DNA from: an uncultured Emergencia sp.
GTDB lineage: Bacteria > Bacillota > Clostridia > Peptostreptococcales > Anaerovoracaceae
Reading direction: 5' to 3'
Assembly: GCA_902476665.1 (NCBI GenBank)
Contig: CABSEO010000021.1
Span: 1-11,985 of the forward strand
Length of the DNA: 11,985 bases
The translations under genes and the position numbers were made by a program. Below the pieces are notes generated by a model. That model worked only from the letters and a program-made list of their open reading frames with translations. It was not told the origin of the DNA and did not search any database. Below are positions 5,823-11,985 of the stretch, in pieces (position 1 is the first letter of the stretch; each line of letters starts with the position of its first letter).

Positions 5823-7706
5823 ATGGCAAAAGTAATTGGTATAGACTTAGGTACAACTAACAGCTGCGTAGCCGTACTGGAGGGCGGCGATCCTGTGGTA
5901 ATCGCTAATGCAGAAGGTAACAGAACCACACCTTCCGTTGTGGGTTTTGCAAAGAACGGTGAAAGACTTGTGGGAGAAACTGCAAAGAGACAGGCGGTAA
6001 CAAATCCTGACAGAACTATTGCATCCATCAAGAGACATATGGGCGAGAACTACTCCGTAGAAATCGACGGAAAGAAATACACACCGCAGGATATTTCTGC
6101 GATGATCCTGAGCAAGCTGAAAGCAGATGCTGAAAGCTATCTTGGTGAGAAAGTAACAGAAGCAGTTATTACAGTTCCGGCATACTTCTCAGATGCACAG
6201 AAGCAGGCAACCAAAGACGCTGGTAAAATTGCAGGTCTTGAAGTAAAGAGAATTATCAATGAGCCGACTGCCGCATCATTAGCATACGGACTTGACAAAG
6301 AGGAAGGCTCTCATAAGATTCTGGTATATGACCTGGGTGGAGGTACTTTCGATGTGTCCATTCTGGAACTGGGTGACGGCGTATTTGAAGTACTGGCCAC
6401 AAACGGTGATACACATCTGGGCGGCGATGACTTCGATAATGCCATCATGAATTTCCTGGCTGACAGTTTTGCAAAAGAACATGGTGTTGACCTGAGATCA
6501 GATAAGATGGCTCTGCAGAGATTAAAAGAAGCCGCAGAAAAGGCAAAGAAAGAACTGTCCAGCGCACAGACTACCAACATTAATCTGCCGTTTATCACAG
6601 TAACTGCAGACGGACCGCTTCATCTGAACATGGATCTGACTCGTGCAAAATTTGATCAGTTGACTGCTGACCTTGTAAATAAATCCATCGAGCCGATGAA
6701 AAAGGCAATGGCTGATGCCGGTGTAACCAACAGCGATCTGGCAAAGGTTATTCTGGTAGGCGGTTCCACCAGAATTCCGGCTGTACAGGAAGCCGTAAAG
6801 AGAGTAACCGGTAAAGAACCGTTCAAGGGCATCAACCCTGACGAATGTGTAGCTATCGGTGCTGCTATTCAGGCAGGCGTACTGACAGGTGAAGTGCATG
6901 ACGTATTGCTACTTGATGTTACTCCGCTGTCTCTGTCCATTGAAACTCTGGGTGGTGTAGCTACCAAACTGATTGAAAGAAATACGACAATTCCTACAAA
7001 GAAGAGCCAGATCTTCTCTACTGCAGCCGACAATCAGACTGCTGTAGACATTCATGTAATGCAGGGTGAAAGAGAGATGGCGGCAGGCAATATCACACTG
7101 GGAAGATTCCAGCTGACAGGTATTGCTCCGGCTCCTCGTGGAATCCCACAGATTGAGGTAACTTTCGATATCGACGCTAATGGTATCGTAAACGTAAGTG
7201 CGAAGGATCTGGGCACCGGAAAGATGCAGAATATTACCATCACTTCTTCCACCAACCTGTCTGAAGAAGAAATCAATCAGAAGGTAAAAGAAGCAGAACA
7301 GTATGCTGAAGAGGACAAGAAGAGAAAGGCTGAGATCGAAGAGAGAAACAAGGCTGAAAATCTTGTATACGAAACAGAGAAGGCTCTGAAAGAGTTAGAA
7401 GGAAAGATTTCTGAGGATGAAAAGAAGGCTGCAGAAGATGCTATGAATGATCTGAAGAAAGCACTGGAAGCAAATAATCCTGATGATATCAAGGCTAAGA
7501 CAGAAGCTTTAACAGAAAAATTCCATGCAATTTCAACCAAACTGTATGAACAGGCACAGGCAGCACAGCAGGCTGCAGGCGCCGGTCCTGACATGGGAGC
7601 TGCCGGTTTCAATCCGAATGCGGGTGCAGCAGGTACAAATGCAGGTCCTGCAGGGGACAATGTAGTTGATGCAGACTACGAAGTTGTGGATGACGATAAT
7701 AAATAA
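5823..7706 (+). CDS. dnaK: Molecular chaperone DnaK (Hsp70)
   Basis: DnaK is the cytoplasmic ATP-dependent chaperone that binds unfolded peptides and works with DnaJ and GrpE. It has 627 residues, close to other Firmicutes DnaK proteins. The ATPase domain shows [10 protein letters not shown] (5-14), [22 protein letters not shown] (170-179) and [13 protein letters not shown]. The segment around [20 protein letters not shown] is short, as in Gram-positive DnaK. The substrate domain begins after the linker [16 protein letters not shown]. The helical lid is Lys/Glu-rich and ends in an Ala/Gly/Asn low-complexity tail and an acidic terminus (EVVDDDNK). A strong AAGGAGG (5808-5814) lies 8 nt before the ATG. 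It is followed by a 206-nt structured gap before dnaJ. Confidence 0.99.
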   Translation: MAKVIGIDLGTTNSCVAVLEGGDPVVIANAEGNRTTPSVVGFAKNGERLVGETAKRQAVTNPDRTIASIKRHMGENYSVEIDGKKYTPQDISAMILSKLKADAESYLGEKVTEAVITVPAYFSDAQKQATKDAGKIAGLEVKRIINEPTAASLAYGLDKEEGSHKILVYDLGGGTFDVSILELGDGVFEVLATNGDTHLGGDDFDNAIMNFLADSFAKEHGVDLRSDKMALQRLKEAAEKAKKELSSAQTTNINLPFITVTADGPLHLNMDLTRAKFDQLTADLVNKSIEPMKKAMADAGVTNSDLAKVILVGGSTRIPAVQEAVKRVTGKEPFKGINPDECVAIGAAIQAGVLTGEVHDVLLLDVTPLSLSIETLGGVATKLIERNTTIPTKKSQIFSTAADNQTAVDIHVMQGEREMAAGNITLGRFQLTGIAPAPRGIPQIEVTFDIDANGIVNVSAKDLGTGKMQNITITSSTNLSEEEINQKVKEAEQYAEEDKKRKAEIEERNKAENLVYETEKALKELEGKISEDEKKAAEDAMNDLKKALEANNPDDIKAKTEALTEKFHAISTKLYEQAQAAQQAAGAGPDMGAAGFNPNAGAAGTNAGPAGDNVVDADYEVVDDDNK

Positions 7707-7728
7707 AGTCTTTGCAGCATTAAATATT

Positions 7729-7764
7729 TGTGGCGGAAGCTTGCTTCCCCAGCACCTTGCCACA
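7729..7764 (+). other. Stem-loop 1 of the dnaK-dnaJ intergenic cassette
   Basis: The outer arms TGTGGC (7729-7734) and GCCACA (7759-7764) enclose an inner hairpin GGAAG-CTTG-CTTCC (7735-7748). The CUUG loop closed by G-C is a known stable tetraloop. A 10-nt one-sided bulge follows. There is no T run after it, so it is not an ordinary terminator. Confidence 0.7.
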
Positions 7765-7775
7765 GAATTATTCTT

Positions 7776-7804
7776 AGGCGATAAGGTTCGCAGCCTTATC
7801 GCCT
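7776..7804 (+). other. Stem-loop 2 of the dnaK-dnaJ intergenic cassette
   Basis: A perfect 11-bp stem pairs AGGCGATAAGG (7776-7786) with CCTTATCGCCT (7794-7804) around a 7-nt loop. No U-tract follows. It lies 11 nt after stem-loop 1. Confidence 0.85.
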
Positions 7805-7814
7805 TGCTGAAACT

Positions 7815-7855
7815 AAATTTGCTCATGGCGGGTGCATCCTGCTGCGGGCAAATTT
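7815..7855 (+). other. Stem-loop 3 of the dnaK-dnaJ intergenic cassette
   Basis: The outer arms AAATTTGC (7815-7822) and GCAAATTT (7848-7855) enclose an inner stem GCGGG/CCTGC (7828-7832 with 7838-7842, one G-U pair) around the loop TGCAT. It is followed by TTTTAATG, so at most a weak terminator. The dnaJ ribosome site lies about 43 nt downstream. Confidence 0.72.
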
Positions 7856-7912
7856 TAATGCGTTATATGAAGTTAAGATTAAGTTAGAATTTTTTATGGA
7901 AGGTATAAGAAT

Positions 7913-9049
7913 ATGGCAGAAAAAAGAGATTATTATGAAGTCCTTGGGCTGAAAAAGGGAGCCAGTGAGGACGAGATCAAGAAGGCCTTCCGGAAGATGG
8001 CGATGAAATACCACCCGGACAAAAATCCGGGAGATAAGAAAGCCGAAGAACACTTCAAAGAGATAAATGAAGCATACAGCGTTTTGTCAGATCCTGAGAA
8101 GAAGAGCAAGTACGACCGTTTTGGCCACGCAGGAGTAGATCCTAATGCAGGCTTTGGCGGTGGCGGCGGTTTTGGCGGCTTCGGCGGTGGTTTCGATGAT
8201 ATCTTTGATATTTTCGGCAATATGTTCGGCGGTGGCGGCGGCGGAAGCAGAAGAAATGCTCCTATGAAGGGAAGAGATCTGCAGAAGGCGATTACCATCG
8301 ATTTTGAAGAAGCTGCTTTCGGATGCAAGAAAAATATAAGTATTACTAAATATGTAAAATGTACTACCTGCGGCGGAGAAGGAAATGCCCCTGGAACAGA
8401 AAAGAAAACATGTGCAAACTGTGGCGGCACCGGTCAGGTGCACACAGTACAGAGAACGCCTTTCGGCCAGTTCCAGAGCAGCGGACCTTGTCCGGAATGC
8501 GGAGGAAAAGGAACCATTATCGAAACACCTTGTCCTGACTGCGGCGGTACCGGAAAAGTTCGCAAAACTATCAAAATCAGTGTGGACATTCCGGCAGGTG
8601 TGGATAACGACAGCGTGATTCCGATCAGAGGCCAGGGAGAACCCGGACAGAACGGCGGACCTAACGGCGACTTTTATGTGGTGATCACTGTAAGACCGCA
8701 TAAGCTGTTTAAGCGTGACAGGGACAATTTGTACTTAGACATTCCAATTACTTTTGGGCAGGCAGCTTTGGGAGACGAAATCACAGTGCCGACTCTGGAC
8801 GGAAAGGTTTCGTATAAGGTGCCTGCAGGAACTCAGCCAAATACTGTATTCCGTTTGAAGGGAAAAGGTGTGAAGAATGTGAGAACAGGACGCATGGGTG
8901 ATCTGTATGTCAAAGTGATCCTGGAAGTCCCTTCAAAGCTGAGTGCAAAACAGAAAAAGGCCATTGAGGAAATGGATAAGGCGATGGACAATAAGTGCTA
9001 TCAGAAAAAATCGGGTTTTGCGGAAAAGGTGAAAGAACTGTTTAAATAA
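7913..9049 (+). CDS. dnaJ: Co-chaperone DnaJ (type I Hsp40)
   Basis: DnaJ stimulates the DnaK ATPase and delivers substrates. It has 378 residues with the full type I architecture. The J domain (about 5-70) carries the catalytic HPD at 34-36. A Gly/Phe-rich region with [11 protein letters not shown] follows. The zinc-binding domain has four CxxCxGxG motifs, starting at residues 150, 167, 193 and 207, all intact. The C-terminal peptide-binding and dimerisation domains show [25 protein letters not shown] and LRLKGKG-like phrasing ([11 protein letters not shown]). AAGGT (7900-7904) is 8 nt before the ATG. It is the last gene of the operon: a strong terminator follows, and prmA, often next in Clostridia, is absent here. 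Confidence 0.99.
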   Translation: MAEKRDYYEVLGLKKGASEDEIKKAFRKMAMKYHPDKNPGDKKAEEHFKEINEAYSVLSDPEKKSKYDRFGHAGVDPNAGFGGGGGFGGFGGGFDDIFDIFGNMFGGGGGGSRRNAPMKGRDLQKAITIDFEEAAFGCKKNISITKYVKCTTCGGEGNAPGTEKKTCANCGGTGQVHTVQRTPFGQFQSSGPCPECGGKGTIIETPCPDCGGTGKVRKTIKISVDIPAGVDNDSVIPIRGQGEPGQNGGPNGDFYVVITVRPHKLFKRDRDNLYLDIPITFGQAALGDEITVPTLDGKVSYKVPAGTQPNTVFRLKGKGVKNVRTGRMGDLYVKVILEVPSKLSAKQKKAIEEMDKAMDNKCYQKKSGFAEKVKELFK

Positions 9050-9086
9050 AGCTATCCTGAAAATAACAGCATAAAATGGCAGACTG

Positions 9087-9127
9087 AAAAGCGAAATTCT
9101 GAAGATAAAGGGAATTTCGCTTTTTTT
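9087..9127 (+). terminator. Rho-independent terminator after dnaJ
   Basis: A 13-bp perfect stem pairs AAAAGCGAAATTC (9087-9099) with GAATTTCGCTTTT (9112-9124) around a 12-nt loop and runs into seven Ts (9121-9127). It ends the heat-shock operon. Confidence 0.93.
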
Positions 9128-9156
9128 ATGGCATTTTCACCATTTTCTGATAAAAT
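9128..9156 (+). promoter_or_regulatory. Promoter candidate for the ATP-grasp/LRR gene
   Basis: ATGGCA (9128-9133, 4/6 match to the -35) is followed after 17 bp by TAAAAT (9151-9156). A TG dinucleotide one base upstream (9148-9149) makes an extended -10. Predicted start is near 9163, giving a leader of about 100 nt. It directly follows the dnaJ terminator tract. Confidence 0.6.
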
Positions 9157-9158
9157 AG

Positions 9159-9175
9159 TTTCATATGATATGAAA
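9159..9175. promoter_or_regulatory. Perfect 17-bp palindrome at the predicted start site (operator candidate)
   Basis: TTTCATATGATATGAAA has 8-bp arms around a central G. It begins 3 bp after the -10 box and covers the predicted transcription start, the usual place of a repressor operator. With a 1-nt centre it is a poor RNA hairpin, so a DNA site for a dimeric protein is likelier. The regulator is unknown. Confidence 0.55.
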
Positions 9176-9180
9176 AAGAT

Positions 9181-9262
9181 GCCCTGCATCGGAAAAGGCA
9201 TGAGGCACATGCAGAGTCTGTTGATTTTGCAAAGTGCCTGCAAGGCCTAAGGAGGAAAGTGA
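9181..9262 (+). other. Leader region of the ATP-grasp/LRR gene
   Basis: Several short complementary segments could pair in mutually exclusive ways: CTGCAT (9184-9189) with ATGCAG (9209-9214), TTGCA (9227-9231) with TGCAA (9239-9243), and GGCAC (9204-9208) with GTGCC (9234-9238). The ribosome site AAGGAGG (9249-9255) follows. No known riboswitch class was recognised. Confidence 0.3.
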
Positions 9263-11020
9263 ATGTACAGAATAAAAGGAAGACTTAATACTGCCATTGA
9301 TTTAGAAAATGATGAAAAGCTCCGGAAAAACTGCAGCAAGGTAATGTCCTATTACGATCAGGCAGAAAGGGCAGGTTTTGCAGAACTGACGGAAGAACAG
9401 CTGAAGAAACTGAATGATTTCTGGGAACCATATGCGTTTATCTATCAGGTAGATCCCAAGGTGCATCGGTTTTATATGAATGTGACGGGAAAGTTTGATG
9501 AGCGGTATATCCCGGAGGATCTGCAGAAATACCATATGAGCAGGTATTTTATGGATCAGGATTATGTGGAGGCTTTTAAGGATAAAAACTTTACAGAGCT
9601 GCTTCTTCACGAGCTGAACACTCCGAAAACTCTGGTACACAAGATAGCAGGCGCTTATCGGGACAGCAGTTATAATCCGATTACCATAAAAGAAGCGGTG
9701 GATATCATCATGGAACAGAAAAAAGAAACCGACGGAGATAAAATTGCCGTGATGAAACCTGCTATGGGAACCAGCAGAGGTTCAGGCGTGCGTCCTTTAG
9801 GCAGAGCGGTGACCAGAAATGAGGTGCGGCGTTTGCTGGAAACCTGGCGGCCGGACATCGAAGTGCAGGCCATTATCAGACAGCATCCTCTGCTTGCATC
9901 TATTCATGAGAAATCTGTCAATACGATCCGTGTACTATCTATGCTTCGCGGGGATCAGTGTGAAATTATCTCTATCGTTTTGAGAGCAGGGCGAGGCGGG
10001 GTTTTTGTAGACGGAGGAAATCGCGGCGGTATTAATTGTGGTATCAGCCTTGACGGAACGATGAAAGGTCCGTTCCATGATAAATGGGCAAACATCTATG
10101 AAACTCATCCTGAGTCGGGGTTTAATCCTAACGGTGTGCAGATTCCGGGATTTGACAGACTTATAGATACAATCAAAAAACAGCATATGCATTTTCCGCA
10201 GCTGCGTCTTATTTCCTGGGATTTCTCTATTGATGAGAATGAAAACCCAATCTTCATTGAATGGAATATGAAAGGGGATACCCAGCTTCATCAGTATAAC
10301 AACGGTCCCCTTTACGGAGAACGAACCAGAGAGATTCTGGATGAATTTTTCTCTCATGCTTATAAAGAGGTAATACAGGATGGTATTTTGTACCACGAAT
10401 ACATAGACCATGCAGAGGCAGCGGGCCTTGTCGCCCCGGCAAAAGAAATCGTAATTGTGGAATCTATTCATGAAAAACCTGTAACGAAAATTGCAGGGAA
10501 GGCTTTTTCGCATCAGGAGGAAATCGAGTATGTTTCTGTTGGAAAATCTGTTTCGGAAATCGGATACTTGGCTTTTTCCGGCTGTGACCACCTTTTGAGG
10601 GTGGATTTGCCGGAATCTCTTGATGTGGTTGGAGAGTCAGCCTTTAATAATTGCAGAGCACTGAAATTTATCAGTCCTCTGACAGGGGTAAAATGTATTA
10701 TGACAAGGGCATTTCAGAATTGCGCTTCACTGGAAAAAGTAATTCTGGGTGATCAGTTGAAAACACTCAGATGCAGAGCCTTTTCCGGTTGTAAGTCTCT
10801 GCGTGAAGTTTCGGCTGGCCCTGCGCTTGTCAGGATTGAGGACAGAACTTTTCAGGGCTGCAGTCAGCTTGAAAAGGCTGATTTTCGGGGTGAAGATATT
10901 ACTGTCCTGGCAAGAGGCTTTTTGAACTGCGCCTCTCTGGAGGCTGAGCCTATCAGAGCAAAATGCAAATTTGAGGGGATTAATTGTTTTAAAGGATGCA
11001 AAGATCAGAGTAATAACTGA
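9263..11020 (+). CDS. Sugar-transfer-type ATP-grasp protein fused to BspA-like leucine-rich repeats
   Basis: This is a 585-residue protein of unknown function with two parts. Residues about 75-370 resemble the sugar-transfer-associated ATP-grasp family (PF14397). The nucleotide-binding Lys is at 165 with a Gly-rich loop (KPAMGTSRGSG, 165-175). KSVNTIRVLSM, GGVFVDGGNRGGINCG and the metal-binding E333-x-N335 (FIEWNMKGD) follow. Enzymes of this fold join an acid to an amine or similar group using ATP, and PF14397 members often sit near polysaccharide genes, but no substrate can be named. Residues 414-574 are seven exact 23-residue LRR_5 repeats plus a partial eighth. No signal peptide or membrane segment is visible, so the protein is probably cytoplasmic, although BspA-type repeats are usually on surface proteins. 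AAGGAGG lies 7 nt before the ATG. It appears to be a single-gene unit. Confidence 0.85.
   Translation: MYRIKGRLNTAIDLENDEKLRKNCSKVMSYYDQAERAGFAELTEEQLKKLNDFWEPYAFIYQVDPKVHRFYMNVTGKFDERYIPEDLQKYHMSRYFMDQDYVEAFKDKNFTELLLHELNTPKTLVHKIAGAYRDSSYNPITIKEAVDIIMEQKKETDGDKIAVMKPAMGTSRGSGVRPLGRAVTRNEVRRLLETWRPDIEVQAIIRQHPLLASIHEKSVNTIRVLSMLRGDQCEIISIVLRAGRGGVFVDGGNRGGINCGISLDGTMKGPFHDKWANIYETHPESGFNPNGVQIPGFDRLIDTIKKQHMHFPQLRLISWDFSIDENENPIFIEWNMKGDTQLHQYNNGPLYGERTREILDEFFSHAYKEVIQDGILYHEYIDHAEAAGLVAPAKEIVIVESIHEKPVTKIAGKAFSHQEEIEYVSVGKSVSEIGYLAFSGCDHLLRVDLPESLDVVGESAFNNCRALKFISPLTGVKCIMTRAFQNCASLEKVILGDQLKTLRCRAFSGCKSLREVSAGPALVRIEDRTFQGCSQLEKADFRGEDITVLARGFLNCASLEAEPIRAKCKFEGINCFKGCKDQSNN
10502..11020 (+). 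repeat. Seven and a half 23-residue leucine-rich repeats (LRR_5/BspA type)
   Basis: Repeats start at residues 414, 437, 460, 483, 506, 529 and 552, with a partial repeat at 575-585, all in exact 23-residue register. The consensus is AFxxCxxLxxVxLxxxLxxIxxx. From the second repeat on, each has Cys at position 5. The DNA of the units is well diverged, so this is not a recent expansion. Confidence 0.88.
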
Positions 11021-11049
11021 TTTCTGCTGATGGGCATGAAAGTGTTTCG

Positions 11050-11085
11050 GGCGGCAGGCTGCGGTTTGTAGGCAGCAGTGCCGCC
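11050..11085 (+). terminator. GC-rich hairpin after the ATP-grasp/LRR gene, possible terminator
   Basis: The arms GGCGGCA (11050-11056) and TGCCGCC (11079-11085) enclose a second stem GCTGC/GCAGC (11058-11062 with 11072-11076). The tail TTCGTCTGTTCC is only moderately T-rich, so it may be a weak or factor-assisted terminator, or a 3'-end stabiliser. Confidence 0.5.
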
Positions 11086-11116
11086 TTCGTCTGTTCCGCA
11101 CAAAAATATGGAGTTG

Positions 11117-11138
11117 TTCTGATGTGGCAACATCAGAA
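11117..11138. promoter_or_regulatory. Perfect 9-bp inverted repeat upstream of the MerR-type promoter
   Basis: TTCTGATGT (11117-11125), loop GGCA, then ACATCAGAA (11130-11138). No T run follows on either strand, so it is not a terminator. It sits about 53 bp upstream of the -35 box and could be a protein site or an RNA hairpin. Confidence 0.4.
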
Positions 11139-11190
11139 AAAATAATTAGTGGGACGGATTTTAATTTCCGTAAAAATTTCCAAAGGACCC

Positions 11191-11221
11191 TTGACTCTGG
11201 TACGATACCAGGGTTTATGAT
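11191..11221 (+). promoter_or_regulatory. MerR-family-type promoter with 19-bp spacer and internal dyad
   Basis: The -35 TTGACT (11191-11196) and -10 TATGAT (11216-11221) are 19 bp apart, too far for ordinary sigma-A use. They enclose an inverted repeat, CTGGTA-CGA-TACCAG (11197-11211), extendable to 9-bp arms (11194-11214) with one mismatch. Long spacer plus central dyad is the hallmark of promoters activated by MerR-family proteins, which twist the spacer to realign the boxes. The predicted start is near 11228, giving a leader of about 59 nt for the transporter gene. Confidence 0.82.
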
Positions 11222-11286
11222 ATAACGTGAGAAAGTAGGTAGTTTACTTACGAATGATATTTTGATACAGCATAGAGGTGAGAAAC

Positions 11287-11985
11287 ATGAAACTGAGTTT
11301 TCGTACAAAACTGTCCTATGGAATCGGAGGTCTTGCGGATAACGGCTTGTTTACCCTGATAGAAACTTTCTTGCTGTTTTTCCTGACTACAGTGGTAGGG
11401 ATCAAGCCTGCGGCAGCAGGTCTGATTCTTGCGCTCGGATGCATTTGGGAGGCTATATGCGGACCGATCAGCGGATTTCTGTCGGATAATATTGAGACAA
11501 GATTTGGAAAGCGAAAACCCTTTCTCATGGCTGCGGCAGTTCCGGCAGCTATTGTAACAACTCTGCTGTTTACACATATTGAAATGCCATACGGCATGAA
11601 AGTCTTATATTATGGCGTGGTGACGATTCTGTTCTGGTGGTGCTTTGCCCTGTTTTTTGTGCCATATATGACCTGGGGTTCGGAACTGACAGAGGACTAT
11701 CACGAAAGAACTGTACTCAGGTCCTACTCCTATGTATTTAATCAGATTGGAAAGGGATTAGGCACGGTGATGCCCACGTTTCTGGTGGCCGCATTGATGG
11801 GGATCGGATTTAGCCGGGATGCTTCCTGGTCAGCGGTGGGTCTGGTAGTGGGCACGGCAAGCTGCGCTGCTCTGCTGATATGCTCGCTGACCATCAGAGA
11901 AAGCGATGTACCCGATTTTGTAAAGGATCCTAACCGGCCTAAAATTCTCACCTTTGCCAATATCAGAAAGATGTTCGGCTCTTAT
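11287..11985 (+). CDS. GPH/MFS-type transporter (3' end outside window)
   Basis: This is an integral membrane secondary transporter, open to the window edge with 233 codons visible, about half of the usual 440-480 residues. The N-terminus YGIGGLADNGLFTLIETFLLFFLTT and the loop GPISGFLSDN then ETRFGKRKPFL match the glycoside-pentoside-hexuronide (MFS_2, MelB-like) group. W54-E55 sits where MelB has its cation-binding Asp55, P60 matches the conserved Pro, and D67 matches the conserved loop Asp. At least five membrane segments are visible, with FFVPYMTWGSELTEDYHERT as the typical second loop. The ribosome site GAGGTG (11275-11280) is 6 nt before the ATG. The substrate is unknown: sugars are usual for the family, but a MerR-type promoter would suit a toxic or small-molecule inducer. 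Confidence 0.85.
   Translation, partial: MKLSFRTKLSYGIGGLADNGLFTLIETFLLFFLTTVVGIKPAAAGLILALGCIWEAICGPISGFLSDNIETRFGKRKPFLMAAAVPAAIVTTLLFTHIEMPYGMKVLYYGVVTILFWWCFALFFVPYMTWGSELTEDYHERTVLRSYSYVFNQIGKGLGTVMPTFLVAALMGIGFSRDASWSAVGLVVGTASCAALLICSLTIRESDVPDFVKDPNRPKILTFANIRKMFGSY

Noticed and set aside
7666..7887. 73-codon + strand frame across the dnaK end and the stem-loop cassette
   Set aside because: It starts inside dnaK without a ribosome site, and its sequence is dictated by inverted repeats. The gap is better read as structured noncoding DNA.
8087..8701. 204-codon open frame on the - strand inside dnaJ
   Set aside because: It is the complement of the Gly-rich and zinc-finger coding region of dnaJ. 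The Ser/Ala-rich translation is an artefact of GGC repeats.
9935..10591. 218-codon open frame on the - strand inside the ATP-grasp gene
   Set aside because: It is fully antisense to conserved ATP-grasp motifs and has no recognised domain.
10727..11308. 193-codon open frame on the - strand opposite the LRR region and the MerR-type promoter
   Set aside because: It is antisense to a well-supported gene, has no recognisable domain, and runs through promoter elements of the next gene. It is best explained as a frame shadow.
1..11985. CRISPR array, tRNA or rRNA gene, insertion sequence, or a defence or biosynthetic cluster
   Set aside because: No spaced direct repeats, cloverleaf, transposase motif, terminal inverted repeats or related genes were seen. 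Apart from the repeats listed, the window is housekeeping chromosome.

Overview
The window reads as chromosome of a Gram-positive anaerobe of the class Clostridia. The evidence is the CIRCE-controlled hrcA-grpE-dnaK-dnaJ operon, a Firmicutes-type DnaK with a short segment after the first ATPase motifs, AGGAGG-type ribosome binding sites, sigma-A promoters and moderate GC. Genus cannot be fixed from the sequence. A gut Lachnospiraceae or Anaerovoracaceae relative is a guess. All convincing genes lie on the + strand.

Layout. (1) 1-1601: the end of a polyamine ABC transporter operon, with potC (5' end outside the window) overlapping potD by 4 bp, closed by a perfect 14-bp terminator stem. (2) 1723-3713: a strong sigma-A promoter followed by a small COG2426/Sm_multidrug_ex membrane protein, an NfeD-like membrane protein and an SPFH/band-7 (stomatin/QmcA-like) protein. 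The last two are a classic membrane-microdomain pair. (3) 3714-4103: a 390-bp gap with a terminator hairpin, helically phased A/T tracts, a TTGACA promoter and a perfect CIRCE operator. (4) 4104-9049: the class I heat-shock operon. HrcA represses via CIRCE; GrpE, DnaK and DnaJ form the Hsp70 cycle. The dnaK-dnaJ gap carries three consecutive strong stem-loops. (5) 9087-11020: the dnaJ terminator, a promoter with a perfect palindrome at its expected start point, and a 585-aa protein fusing a sugar-transfer-type ATP-grasp domain to seven exact 23-residue BspA-type leucine-rich repeats with no export signal. (6) 11021-11985: a regulatory gap with two hairpins and a textbook MerR-family promoter (19-bp spacer with an internal dyad), driving a GPH/MFS-type transporter whose 3' end is outside the window.

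Most of the window is ordinary housekeeping sequence. The parts worth following up are the cytoplasmic ATP-grasp/LRR fusion with its palindromic control site, the MerR-type promoter in front of the transporter (no merR gene is visible here), and the triple stem-loop cassette inside the chaperone operon.
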